A stretch of DNA of 64,000 bases. Source: Ditylenchus dipsaci (lineage: Eukaryota > Nematoda > Chromadorea > Rhabditida > Anguinidae). The stretch is from assembly GCA_004194705.1 (NCBI GenBank), contig SADC01000220.1, positions 176,820 through 240,819 on the forward strand, written 5' to 3'. Positions within the stretch are counted from its first letter, which is position 1. Every line of letters starts with the position of its first letter. The notes beneath the pieces were generated by a model, which had not been told where the DNA came from, did not search any database, and saw only the letters and a list, made by a program, of their open reading frames with translations. Below, one piece after another: positions 55,766 through 64,000 of the stretch. Both the position numbers and the translations under genes were made by a program.

Positions 55766-56474
55766 AGATTTATTCATATTCTACAGTCAAATGGAACAGG
55801 CCTAGTGGTTCACGATATCGAAAAGGTCACTGTATCGGGAGGCCACTGTATTGGGTTTTTTTATTATTTGTAGCTTAGGCGGGACACTTTATCGATTAAA
55901 CTGCACAGTTCACACTTGCTAGGCTTCTAGCCTTTTGAGTTTGTTCTCGCCTCGGGTCTGACACTTTTTACCCTAATTTTTGAATTTTTTGCCGATTCAA
56001 TTTGCTAATTTAGCCTTGAATATCAAAAAGATTTAAATTGTTGCCGTCCGCTTTTTTTCTGTGCCATGGCATTTCGTCCAAAAGTCAGTTTGCCCGAAGT
56101 CAATTCGTCCAAACAATTCGTGGTTACTTTAACACGTAAAGGAAATCAGTTCGTCCAAATTCAATAGTCCAAAAATAATTCGTCCAAAAGTCAATTCGTA
56201 CAAAATACAATTCGTAAAAACGCAATTCGTCAAAATTCAATTCGTTTAAATTCGAAATTTAAGTCAAAATTTGGCGGGAAAAACATTTTTACGGTCACAT
56301 AATAACTTCCACCGCTCAGAAACCAGTGCCAGAGTGGCCAGGACCCGTAGTAAAAACGAAAAAAATTAGACTGACGCTAATTCGACTATATCTCGCCGAT
56401 TAGTAAACTTTACGAAAAACGGTTTTTAGGGTCGGAAGATAATTTATCTGGCTTTCAGATAAGATATAAACTAC

Positions 56475-57013
56475 ATCCAGCATATGATAGCATAACTAAG
56501 ATAAATCGATTTTCATAATTAAACTCCGAATTAGACTTTTAGAAATCCACTTTTTTAGTTGGGATGCTAATTGGCTGATTGCTTGGCAAATATTTTTCTA
56601 CTTATTCTTGTGGTTACTTTTAACACGTAAAGGATATATTTCGGCGTATTTTGATATAAGACAGTCGAAGCACGGGAAAACGGAAAAAAATTTTACGAGC
56701 AAAAGTTTGCCAAAAAATGAAAATTTAGACTTTAGACTGCTCTAGAGGTGGCTAAAGTCTAAATTTTCATTTTTTGGCAAACTTTTGCTCGTAAAATTTT
56801 TTCCGTTTTCCCGTGCTTCGACTGCCTTATATCAAAATGCGCGGAAATATATCCTTTACGTGTTAAAAGTAACCACAAGAATAAGTAGAAAATTATTTGC
56901 CAAGCAATCAGCCAATTAGCATCCAACTAAAAAAGTGGATTTCTAAAAGTCTAATTCGGAGTCTAATTATGAAAATCGATTTATCTTAGTTATGCTATCA
57001 TATGCTGGATGCA
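56475..57013. mobile_element. Fourth layer: 540-base near-perfect palindrome
   Basis: Arms from AGCATATGATAGCATAAC to TATGCTATCATATGCTGG are almost identical around a 20-base centre (about 56740-56757). It has inserted into the left terminal repeat of the 3 kb transposon, because the sequence on either side resumes the match with the right repeat. It contains TTTTAACACGTAAAGGATAT words. Confidence 0.85.
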
Positions 57014-57184
57014 CGGGGTTTCAAAATTCAATTTTGTGTTCAGTTTAACTTAAACAAATGCCAACATTTTCAAAGCAGATTTTTTTCAATTTTGACAATT
57101 CTGTTTTTTTTGAAAGGCATCTACGGCTATTAGTTAGTTTTTAGCCCTAATTTTTTGTCAACAAAGTTTAAAAACCCAAAACAT

Positions 57185-58570
57185 TTATTGGAACAATTCC
57201 TCCTCATCCTCGCAAGCAATTTCCATATCAAACAAAACGTTTCGCAGAAAAGAATATTGCATAATTTTTTCCAGAATTTCGCTTCTACTTCTTAGGCTTG
57301 CAAGTCTTCTTTCATCCTTATTGACCATAGCATGCAGCGCTTCTATAGACTGCTCAGAAATAAGGCCCAAAATAAATGCTGATACATAAAATTTCTGACG
57401 TGAACGAACAGCAGATGGCACTTTGGTGTTATAGTCACTGCAGGGAGTTTCTCCTTTATAAATGTACCAAATAAGCACACAATCAATTAAGTATCGAAAC
57501 AAAACCTCACCTTGAGGCAGGCAACACATTCATCTACCAAGTTTCCAAACTCACTGATTTCTCCCCATTGCAGAAAGGACGCCTTTGCGAAATATTGAAT
57601 TTTACCCAAAGACACAAGAGCTTTTCGAGTGTTGGACGCAGTTGGACATCTGGCAGAGCTTCGCTTATTTGTTTCGGTCCATCTCCTGTTAATAGCTTTC
57701 TCATGTGATTTTCTAAAGCATGCAAAATATATAGAACCAAGTAAGCTAATATCATAAACACACCAGTAAACGTCCTGTCCTTGCTCTATGGAATCAAGAG
57801 ATCTGGCTGAGTGGGTTTCATTGCTTCGAAGATATTCTTTTGGCGCTTCACACAACAAGCAAGGATAACTTGATGCCGACCCCATGTGACCGTATAAAGC
57901 GCTCAGAAGCTTGAGATCACCAGTCGCAAACCTGAAAATATGAATAAGTTTATGTTAAAAATCGATAAGTATCATGCAGCTCACCAGACAACTTCCTTTT
58001 GCAAGTCACCTACTTGAACAGTTCTGAATTGCAATTGGTCGAAAAGTTCATTTCTCAGCTGATCCAAATTTTCGTGGCAGTCATCTGCATCGTAATTCCA
58101 ACCAGCAAAAGATTGTTTGCTGAGTTAGACCGCCTGACATTGCCAATTCCTATTGCACACTTTGTTGACTTTCCACCTTTATCAGCGACGAAGAATAGGA
58201 GAGTTTTGCGATAGCGTCACTTGTTAAATCAACTTGAACACTGGCTGATCTTCTGAGAGGCTCTTGCTTCCTGGAAATATATAGATAAATACGGTAACAC
58301 AAGCATATCACAAACTTCGTTTTTCTGATGCCTTCTCTCTCTTTGTCTGAATTAGCCCCAGTTTTTTTCCACCTGCGTGCCACTGCTTGCCTTCGTTTTT
58401 CTGAGAGTCGCTTCCTTTGCTCGGGAACTAGCTATTTCCTTTAAGATTTTTCTTGCTCTCTTCGCTTCCACAGCAGCCATTGTTGCTTCCAGAGTTCTCA
58501 GAGTGACAGGTTGCTTTGTTGTTAGCTCTTTCGTACACAGTAGCACGTCTCGTCTGCACCATTGGATCAC
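57185..58570 (-). CDS. Transposase-like gene of the 3 kb element
   Basis: Exons on the minus strand are about 58570-58381, 58270-57985, 57931-57511 and 57452-57185, with GT-AG introns (one of 53 nt with matching phase). The first coding part is helical and basic (EAKRARKILKEIASSRAKEA). The second carries FFVADKGGKSTKCAIGIGN then YDADDCHENLDQL. Across the next junction comes VVWFATGDLKLLSALYGHMG then SASSYPCLLC. The last exon is acidic-tailed, ending EIACEDEEELFQ. GDKGG...K, an Asp-rich strand, TGDLK and a Cys-x-x-Cys knuckle in this order recall uncharacterised transposon proteins of invertebrates; two Asp in GDKG and GDLK could be an RNase H-like catalytic pair (inference). Frames shift by one base near 58205 and 58095, both in homopolymers, and at least once more in exon 3. 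Start codon unknown. Confidence 0.6.
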
Positions 58571-59344
58571 CTGAAAATACAGAAAATATTGGACAACAAA
58601 CGACGGAAAAAAATTGCAAAAACCACGGAGTTTTACGTACAACTTATATACCAAAACGTAGCTCATACATTAAACTAGTCGAAAAGTTGAGCCGAATTTT
58701 GTGAAGATGTTATTTTAGAAACTCGAGACCATTTGAAGCGAACAACTGGCATTTTTCCGAGTAAAAATGAGGGTTTTTGCATTTTTCATCTAACTTTTGT
58801 ATAAAACGCCTTAATTTGTATTTTTTGTATACGTCCTTGGTACTAAATACAGTAAATTTACTCCTCTATCAATCTCTAGATCGCTTTCTTCAGAGGTATA
58901 TCAAATAGAAAAGTATTCAAGCTTTTAAGCATGACACTCAAATTCCCATTTTGATATTTTTAGGAAAAATCAATCAAAATTTTCTAAATTTCCATGTTTT
59001 TTGGGTAAATGATGGCTCTATCGATAGCCCAGAGCACAGGGAATCTTATAGTTAGCAAACTTGACGGAACTTGTTACAAACTAGTCTAAAATTACTAAAG
59101 CAAACGCAAAAGCAAAATTACAATAAAATTGATTAACGAGGATGAATTTTTGAATTGGCGCAAAAATCCCTAATGAACACAAATTCATGTTTTGAAACCC
59201 CGTGGGATGTAGTTTATATCTTATCTGAAAGCCAGATAAATTATCTCCGACCCCTAAAAACCGTTTTTCGTAAAGTTTACTAATCGGCGAGATATAGTCG
59301 AATTAGCGTCAGTCTAATTTTTTTTTCGTTTTTACTACGGGTCC

Positions 59345-60010
59345 AGAAGCCAATTAAAATCTGGTTTTTGGGGGAATCACTAAAGGGGGACAAACTTTTT
59401 GCAAAAATACGATTGAGCAAGTCAGAATTGCAATGTAATTGGGTTAATAGCTCAGAATCATACCCCAAATGTCTGAAACTATTCTAAACCACTCCAACTA
59501 CGCCAAAACACTGTTTACAGTGTTTGGAGTAGTTCGCGATTTTCGGTTATAACATTCTGAGCGATTTACCCGATCACATTGCGATTCTGATTCGCTCAAT
59601 CGTTTTTTCCAAGAGTTTGTCCCCCTTTAGTAACTCCCAAAAACAGTTTTATTAGCTTTTCGCTACTGTGGCATGAGTTGGTATTTCGTATATTAATCTC
59701 CTGATAAATTACAGATTCGAATCGCGGTGGTGGCAAGCTTTTTTCCTGTAAAAATAGGTTTCAATGGAACAGTAAGCTTCAGGGTGAGTAGTAAAGCCAC
59801 CTGGATTCTGTTATAACAATATTCCCTTCCGTACCGTAATCTTGGATTTAGGGTAGTAGACCGCGTAGTACTCAGGTGGTTGTCCAAAACACGTGGTATT
59901 TAGGTGATTGTACTTGGGAAGAAACACTCAGGTGATAGTATTTGGCAGTGCCTACATATGGTACGCAGGTGGAGTGGATCAATGGAGATTTTTCATGGAC
60001 TTCATTTAGC
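59345..60010. other. Interior of the second-layer element
   Basis: It holds inverted words AAAAACTGGTTTTTGGG-type at 59350-59400 against 59600-59660 and a GTACTCAGGTGG / TATTTAGGTGATTGTAC repeat cluster at 59865-59970. No gene recognised. Confidence 0.35.
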
Positions 60011-60295
60011 CAAATTAGGACTAATTGCAGTTTGGACGAACTGACTTTCGGACGAACTGCATTTTGGACTAATTGACTTTGGATAAAATGCCATGGCACT
60101 TTTTTCAACATTTGATGTTGGGGATCTTTTAGTTAGCAGAACCAGGCGGGGGCCAGTATATCGGAGGACCACTATATCAGGGGCACTGTATCGAAGTTTG
60201 ACTGTAACTGTTCTAAAAAGAAGCACCAAAAATATTCATTTAAGTAGAGTGTTACCGGTCTTCCTAGGTGAACCAACCTGAAAGGGTGTCCAGAT

Positions 60296-60470
60296 ACCAT
60301 AACAAGATAAATCCGCAAATGCAGAGTACGCATGTAACAAGTTTGCAAATTAATACTAGAGTCCGCAAGTGAATAATCCGCACTGTGCGATCCGCATTTG
60401 AAAATCCGCGAATGTAAAATCTGCGAATGTGGAATCCGTAAAAAAATCGCAAATAGCAAAATAGAGTGCG
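60296..60470. repeat. AATCCGCGAATG short tandem cluster
   Basis: Degenerate units ATCCGCAAATG, TCCGCAAGTGAATA and AATCTGCGAATG recur about eight times. This may be the end of another tandem-terminus element; it abuts the exon at 60450-60690. Confidence 0.5.
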
Positions 60471-61380
60471 CATGCTCCTCAAATATTTCAACAACATTTC
60501 CTAAAACATTTTGCTTTATGTATCTAAGTGGCGTATCATACAGGTCTCCAGTGGCGTATCGTATAAGATGCAGAAGTGCCAAGAGGGCCGTTTCTTTTAC
60601 CAGCTCAAGATCTCCTTTTGGTAGATTGAGAAGTGACATAAGTTATTCATCACCGATTCCAAAATGGACTTTACCTCAATATTACATTTCTGTTTGCTTT
60701 CCTAACAAACAGACCAGGCGGTGCATCAAGGCATCTGGTCGTTTCCTTTGAAAACTTTACTTTATTTCTAATAACATCATCTTCTGCAGAGTGGTAGAGG
60801 AAAGTGTAGACTCAAGATTCATATGTGCTGTCGCTATTAGAGAAGCAACCAGACAAGAATCAGTTAGTGCCACTTTTTCTCGATTTTTACTTCCAATTTT
60901 TTCCACAAGATGCAAACCATTATTTTGTAATATGAAAATTTTCTTCCTGAATTGTAAGTCTGTACGTTCTACCCTCAAAAACTCTGAACATACAGAACCT
61001 GAAAAAATCTAATAGAAAAAATAGATGAGCAACCACAGACAGAAGGCAATTTTATCGAAATAAGCAAACGGAACATAGCAGAAAAAACTTTGGATAATGA
61101 AATTTCTTTGAGATTCTGCTGCGTTGAGAACCAGAAAAACTTGAGAGCCAAGTAAAGCAAAACGAGACCTAAAAGCAACCACAAGAAACCGACGGCGAAA
61201 ACTAAATAAAAAGACTTATCTAATCCGAATCTAAACATCCCAGCTGTTCGATACATTGAAGGACCAATCCTTGCTTGTTGAATCATAAGCACTTGGCGAA
61301 GCAGAAATCTTAAAAGATTCCAATACATCGGAACAAGAGCGGATGGGAAATGGAAAGAGAAAGAAACTCCACGTGTGAAA
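60450..61380 (-). CDS. Helical-repeat and transmembrane coding pieces, unknown gene
   Basis: Three exon-like parts are read on the minus strand. About 61378-61090 encodes hydrophobic segments (FYLVFAVGFLWLLLGLVLLY and a following aromatic stretch). A TTTTTTCAG acceptor then opens 60992-60761, reading FRKKIFILQNNGLHLVEKIG and ALTDSCLVASLIATAHMNLE. After a GTAAAG donor and an AAACAG acceptor, 60688-60450 reads IEVKSILESVM and DLELVKETALLALLHLIRYA. The last two are amphipathic helices like ARM/HEAT repeats. A one-base loss near 60641 is needed to join the third part. Whether the transmembrane exon belongs to the same gene is unclear. The 3' end is not found; the nested transposons lie downstream, possibly in an intron. 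Confidence 0.45.
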
Positions 61381-61489
61381 TGCTCAGAAATGAAAACACA
61401 CAAAAAAACTATTTGAAAACGCCAAAATAATAGCGACTAAATCAGAGTGGTCCCGCGCTAAATCGGATTTCGAGAATCGCTGTGCTTGT

Positions 61490-61660
61490 CAATAGCGTCG
61501 TGGAGCGAGGGCTCGAAGCTCGACTTTTTTTCGAGCTTCGAGCCGAGCCCTCGAAGTTCCGAGCTTCGAGCCTCGAGCCGAGCCGAGTCCTCGAAATTTC
61601 GAGCTTCGAGCCGATCACACGACATTCGAGCCTGGAGCCGAGCCCTCAAAACTTTCAAAC
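61490..61660. repeat. TTCGAGCCGAGCCC tandem array
   Basis: Units like TCGAGCTTCGAGCCGAGCCC are repeated about seven times in both orientations. The array lies beyond the 3' end of the hAT transposase remnant and is probably its subterminal repeat. Open frames rich in Ser/Glu/Arg over it are artefacts. Confidence 0.65.
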
Positions 61661-61799
61661 TTCAAGCTTCAATAAATTTTTATCAACAAAACAAAATACA
61701 ATATTCAAACATTTTTTCTTCAATAATAAATCACTGTTTCGCCGGTTCTTTTTGGTTTTGGCACTGCTTTTTTCAAAATTTCATCCGCCAGTTGCGCCT

Positions 61800-62460
61800 T
61801 GAAAAAGAGCAAGTTAGCTGCCGTCCTGCTTTCCAATACGAGACCTGAGATAGTTAGCAAAAAAGAAGCCCGGCCTTGGAGATACATCGCTCAGAGGCCA
61901 CGCTGATAATGAAATTGCCAAGTATTGCGAGCCAAGACTGCAGATTGGGAAGCACTCCATAATTGCCCAGCACTAAACATTTCGTCATGCCAGGAACATC
62001 AGGCCGAAAAAGAAGAAGCTTTTTCTCGTTCAAGTAGCGGCTAACTTCATCCTAAAACTATGCAGGTTAATTTCAATAACAGAAGTGAACGAACCGTCAA
62101 AAAATTACTCCTTCCCACAACTGCTGTACACAATCCTCTCCTCTTCGTCCAGAGATCACTTGGCTCGGTTGGATCGGAGCTGATTGGACGGCAATTCTGG
62201 CTGAGCTTCATTGTTTGACATGAGAAAAAGAATTTCTCTTTTATGAATTCCCACTTGTGCTTTGGCATGACAGCAGTTCTAAACATTGAAATACCTCAAA
62301 ATATCAAATATTTTTCCGACTGACGAAAAATTCTTTTTGTTCTGGCTTCGAGGCTTACTTTCCGATTTATTGAAAAGACACCATAAAGATTTTCCAAAGT
62401 GCTCGGATAACTTCCTCACAAAAAACGTATAGCACGAAAGAAGAGCATTTTGAAAGACGC
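61800..62460 (-). pseudogene. hAT transposase, C-terminal part (dimerisation domain)
   Basis: On the minus strand one frame reads DEVSRYLNEKKLL then, further on, FIISVASERCISKAGLLF. This is the signature of the hAT C-terminal dimerisation domain (SxxSERxFSxAG). The frame shifts by one base in the next T-run (61859-61864) before ANYLRSRIGKQDG. Upstream parts (LLSCYTFFVRKLSEHFGKSL) are in other frames. It is the downstream half of the gene at 63540-64000, separated by an insertion. Confidence 0.75.
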
Positions 62461-62474
62461 CTGTAACGACTTTT

Positions 62475-63520
62475 CGCCGCTATTCCATTGTAACCCCCCC
62501 CTCTCCCCAAAAAGCTATTCCAGTGTACCGCCTCCGCCCCCCCCCCCCAAATAAGGACCTATTTCATTGTAACTACCCCCCCCAAATTAACTTTTTTATA
62601 TGCACTCAAAACCAATTTTATGTAATAATTTCGCTATAAAGGGACCAGAAAAGCCATTTAAATAGGGTTCAAGGCTGTATTGGAGGGAAGAGAATAACAC
62701 AGAGGCCACTTTTTTTGGCTGCTTTACCATGTTTTTTCAACTCGGGCCGTGGCAAAAAATAGACTCTATATGCATTTTATGATCAAGTGTACTTCTCGGA
62801 ATCATGTCTAAGGTAAGTGCGTGCGCGCATCTCTAACTCTCAAGCCCCCTGCGCCCCCTTCGGGGGCGCAGGGGGCTTGGGGGCTCGAGTTTGAGATGCG
62901 CACACCACATACTTCAGACACAAATCACTCGAAGTGACTCTGGATGCATGAAAAAAGCATGCATACCAGAGTTATTTATGCCGGTAGCCCCAGTATTCAA
63001 ACTATGTTCAACATCTTCAATTTTTCGGCCGAAAAGGATCTCCCACTTCTCCGGCTTTTAGCTCCGAGCCAGAGGCTCAGCCATCCAAAATTCTGCCTTC
63101 ACCTCCACAGAGTCCTGGCTCAGGCATAACCACCTCGGAACCCGCCGGCTGGCCCTTGAGAGCCTTTTGAATACTTATGTTTTGCCCGTCGACAAGTTGC
63201 CTGGTTTGGCGTGCCTTCAAACGTATGTATTAAGTGGTGGACCCAAGTTGCTGGGTTTGAGGTGCCTTAAACCCTTATTTATTAGTGGCCCTTTTTTGTC
63301 CCTTCCCCTCCCATACAGCCCTTGAACCCTATTTAAATGGCTGTTCTGGCCTTTTATGGTAAGATTAACATAAAAATGGTTTTTGAGTGCATATAAAAAA
63401 GTTGGTTTTGGGAGGGTGGGGTACAATGGAATAGTTCCTTATTTTGGGGGGGGGGGGGGTATTACACTGGAAAAAGCTTTTGGGGGGGGGGGGGGGGGGT
63501 GGGGGGGGTGGCGAGTGGTG
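62475..63520. mobile_element. C-rich fold-back element inside the hAT gene (copy 3 of 3)
   Basis: Layered inverted repeats include CGCTATTCCATTGTAACC against GGTATTACACTGGAAAAAGC, then ACTTTTTTATATGCACTCAA against TGAGTGCATATAAAAAAGT (62588-63400 region), then a GC hairpin AAGCCCCCTGCGCCCCC-TTC-complement at 62843-62880. Long G-runs (up to about 18) lie at 63448-63510. Homologous to 42612-43460; its insertion splits the hAT transposase reading frame. Confidence 0.8.
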
Positions 63521-63539
63521 GTACAATAAATAGTACCGA

Positions 63540-64000
63540 CTTTCCTCTACTAATGAAGTACAGAAACCAACCATCTCAGTAAGATCATTAAATGGTTTCA
63601 GCCACATCTAGTAGATCCACAATCTCATCGAAATCAGCTTCAGAAAGGCATTTGATGTGCTTGGGCACAGTACACTTTGGATATTGCTCGGCGTACTTCA
63701 TCAAATCCGACTTGTGTTGCAAGCGTACGTACAAGCATTTCCAATGTTGAATTCCATCTTGTCCTTCAGGCGTGCTTGAATAGGATGATTTTTGTAAAAA
63801 AGCTCAAATTTTTCAATCATACCAGTATCATTGTTGTTGATTCCAACATTGGATCTCGCGAAAGTTGGCCATGGCAGTTGGAGCACGGTTGAAAACCATT
63901 CCGATACTTGCTTGCTTTCTTAACGATAGCCAAAACGACTGGAAGTTTTGTTGATCCCATCCCAGACAACCAGGTGAAGCATATGGCAGAAACAGCGGAA
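63540..64000 (-). pseudogene. hAT transposase, middle part, cut by window end
   Basis: Reading inward from the window end: RCFCHMLHLVVWDGI (the C..H.L.L.V motif after the catalytic core), LPVVLAIVKKASKYRNGFQ, TRWNSTLEMLVR (the hallmark hAT TRWNST motif), then RLQHKSDLMKYAEQYPK, CTVPKHIKCLSEADFDEIVD and LKPFNDLTEMVGF. Frames change at about 63948, 63725 and 63600, one of them a lost A in an A-run. The N-terminal BED finger and catalytic residues lie outside the window. The C-terminal part resumes at 62460. Confidence 0.8.

Larger units (their letters stand above)
56341..59344 (-). mobile_element. Third layer: autonomous-looking 3 kb transposon
   Basis: Terminal repeats of roughly 130-170 bases begin GGACCCGTAGTAAAAACG on the left and end CGTTTTTACTACGGGTCC on the right. 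They include TCTCGCCGATTAGTAAAC and CTTTCAGATAAGATATAAAC. The left arm is interrupted by the palindrome at 56475-57013 and resumes with CACGGGGTTTCAAAATTC. The flanks AGTGGCCA and AGAAGCCA may be a decayed 8-bp duplication. It contains the spliced gene at 57185-58570. Confidence 0.8.
56061..60099. mobile_element. Second layer: element with ATTCGTCCAAAAGTCA tandem termini
   Basis: The left end GTGCCATGGCATTTCGTCC, followed by ATTCGTCCAAAAGTCA-like units to about 56255, pairs with the right array of GGACGAACTGACTTTCGG units ending GCCATGGCAC. This has the same architecture as the elements at 7291, 21838 and 50469. Confidence 0.75.
55784..60204. mobile_element. Outer layer of nest: pogo-like element, TA-flanked
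   Basis: The left end CAGTCAAATGGAACAGGCC, with TCACTGTATCGGGAGGCC words, and the right end CACTGTATCGAAGTTTGACTG (less one base) match the family at 7502-7688. TA is present on both sides (55782-55783, 60205-60206). The 4.4 kb span is due to the elements inserted inside it. Confidence 0.7.

Noticed and set aside
61458..61848. Ser/Glu/Arg-rich open frames on both strands
   Set aside because: By-products of the TTCGAGCCGAGCCC tandem array in all frames.
63448..63512. Very long G-runs as telomeric or G-quadruplex signal
   Set aside because: They are the tips of a fold-back family also seen at 6966, 20890 and 43425; exact lengths are probably unreliable given the homopolymer errors.

Overview
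The window is animal nuclear DNA: AT-rich, gene-poor, intron-containing, and very rich in small DNA transposons. Genes are split by GT-AG introns (several only 48-60 nt) and by at least two apparent GC-AG introns. Short introns and F-box/mariner-like scraps lean towards a nematode or another small invertebrate, but I cannot prove the phylum. There are no bacterial operons, no CRISPR array and no rRNA. I see no complete tRNA gene, only tRNA-like pieces.

Layout. 0-0.9 kb: last exon of a cytochrome P450 (+). 3.1-5.25 kb: two-exon single-pass membrane protein (-). 5.3-21 kb: no convincing gene, a dense patchwork of miniature elements (MITEs). 21.5-25.2 kb: five-exon four-helix membrane protein (-) with a 1.1 kb transposon in an intron. 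25-44 kb: mostly repeats, long palindromes, one possible transposon ORF and a few GC-richer islands of unknown role. 44.1-54.1 kb: a complete 13-exon long-chain acyl-CoA synthetase gene (ACSL type, +), the best supported gene, with at least six elements in its introns. 55.8-60.2 kb: a Russian-doll nest of four elements, the innermost autonomous-looking one carrying a spliced transposase-like gene (-). 60.4-61.4 kb: helical-repeat and transmembrane coding pieces (-). 61.5-64 kb: a hAT transposase gene (-) split by a C-rich fold-back element and running off the window.

Repeat families recognised by recurring ends: (a) TA-flanked elements with CCGTATTTCC ends, about 15 copies or fragments; (b) TTAA-flanked elements ending AGGGGCATGC, piggyBac-like; (c) TA-flanked pogo/Tigger-like elements with CAGTC...CTCGATA ends; (d) TA-flanked CAGGGTG elements; (e) hAT-like elements with 8-bp duplications; (f) a Mutator-like element with a 9-bp duplication; (g) large palindromes around a GC-rich hairpin, three copies; (h) a dispersed GCCTTGGTCCCCC motif, often near a TTCTCCNGTAGACCC motif.

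Recurring one-base losses in homopolymers inside otherwise good exons (five in the ACSL gene alone) suggest uncorrected long-read consensus errors. Broken reading frames here should therefore not be read automatically as pseudogenes. All gene models were made by eye from splice signals, phase and motifs; no search was run.
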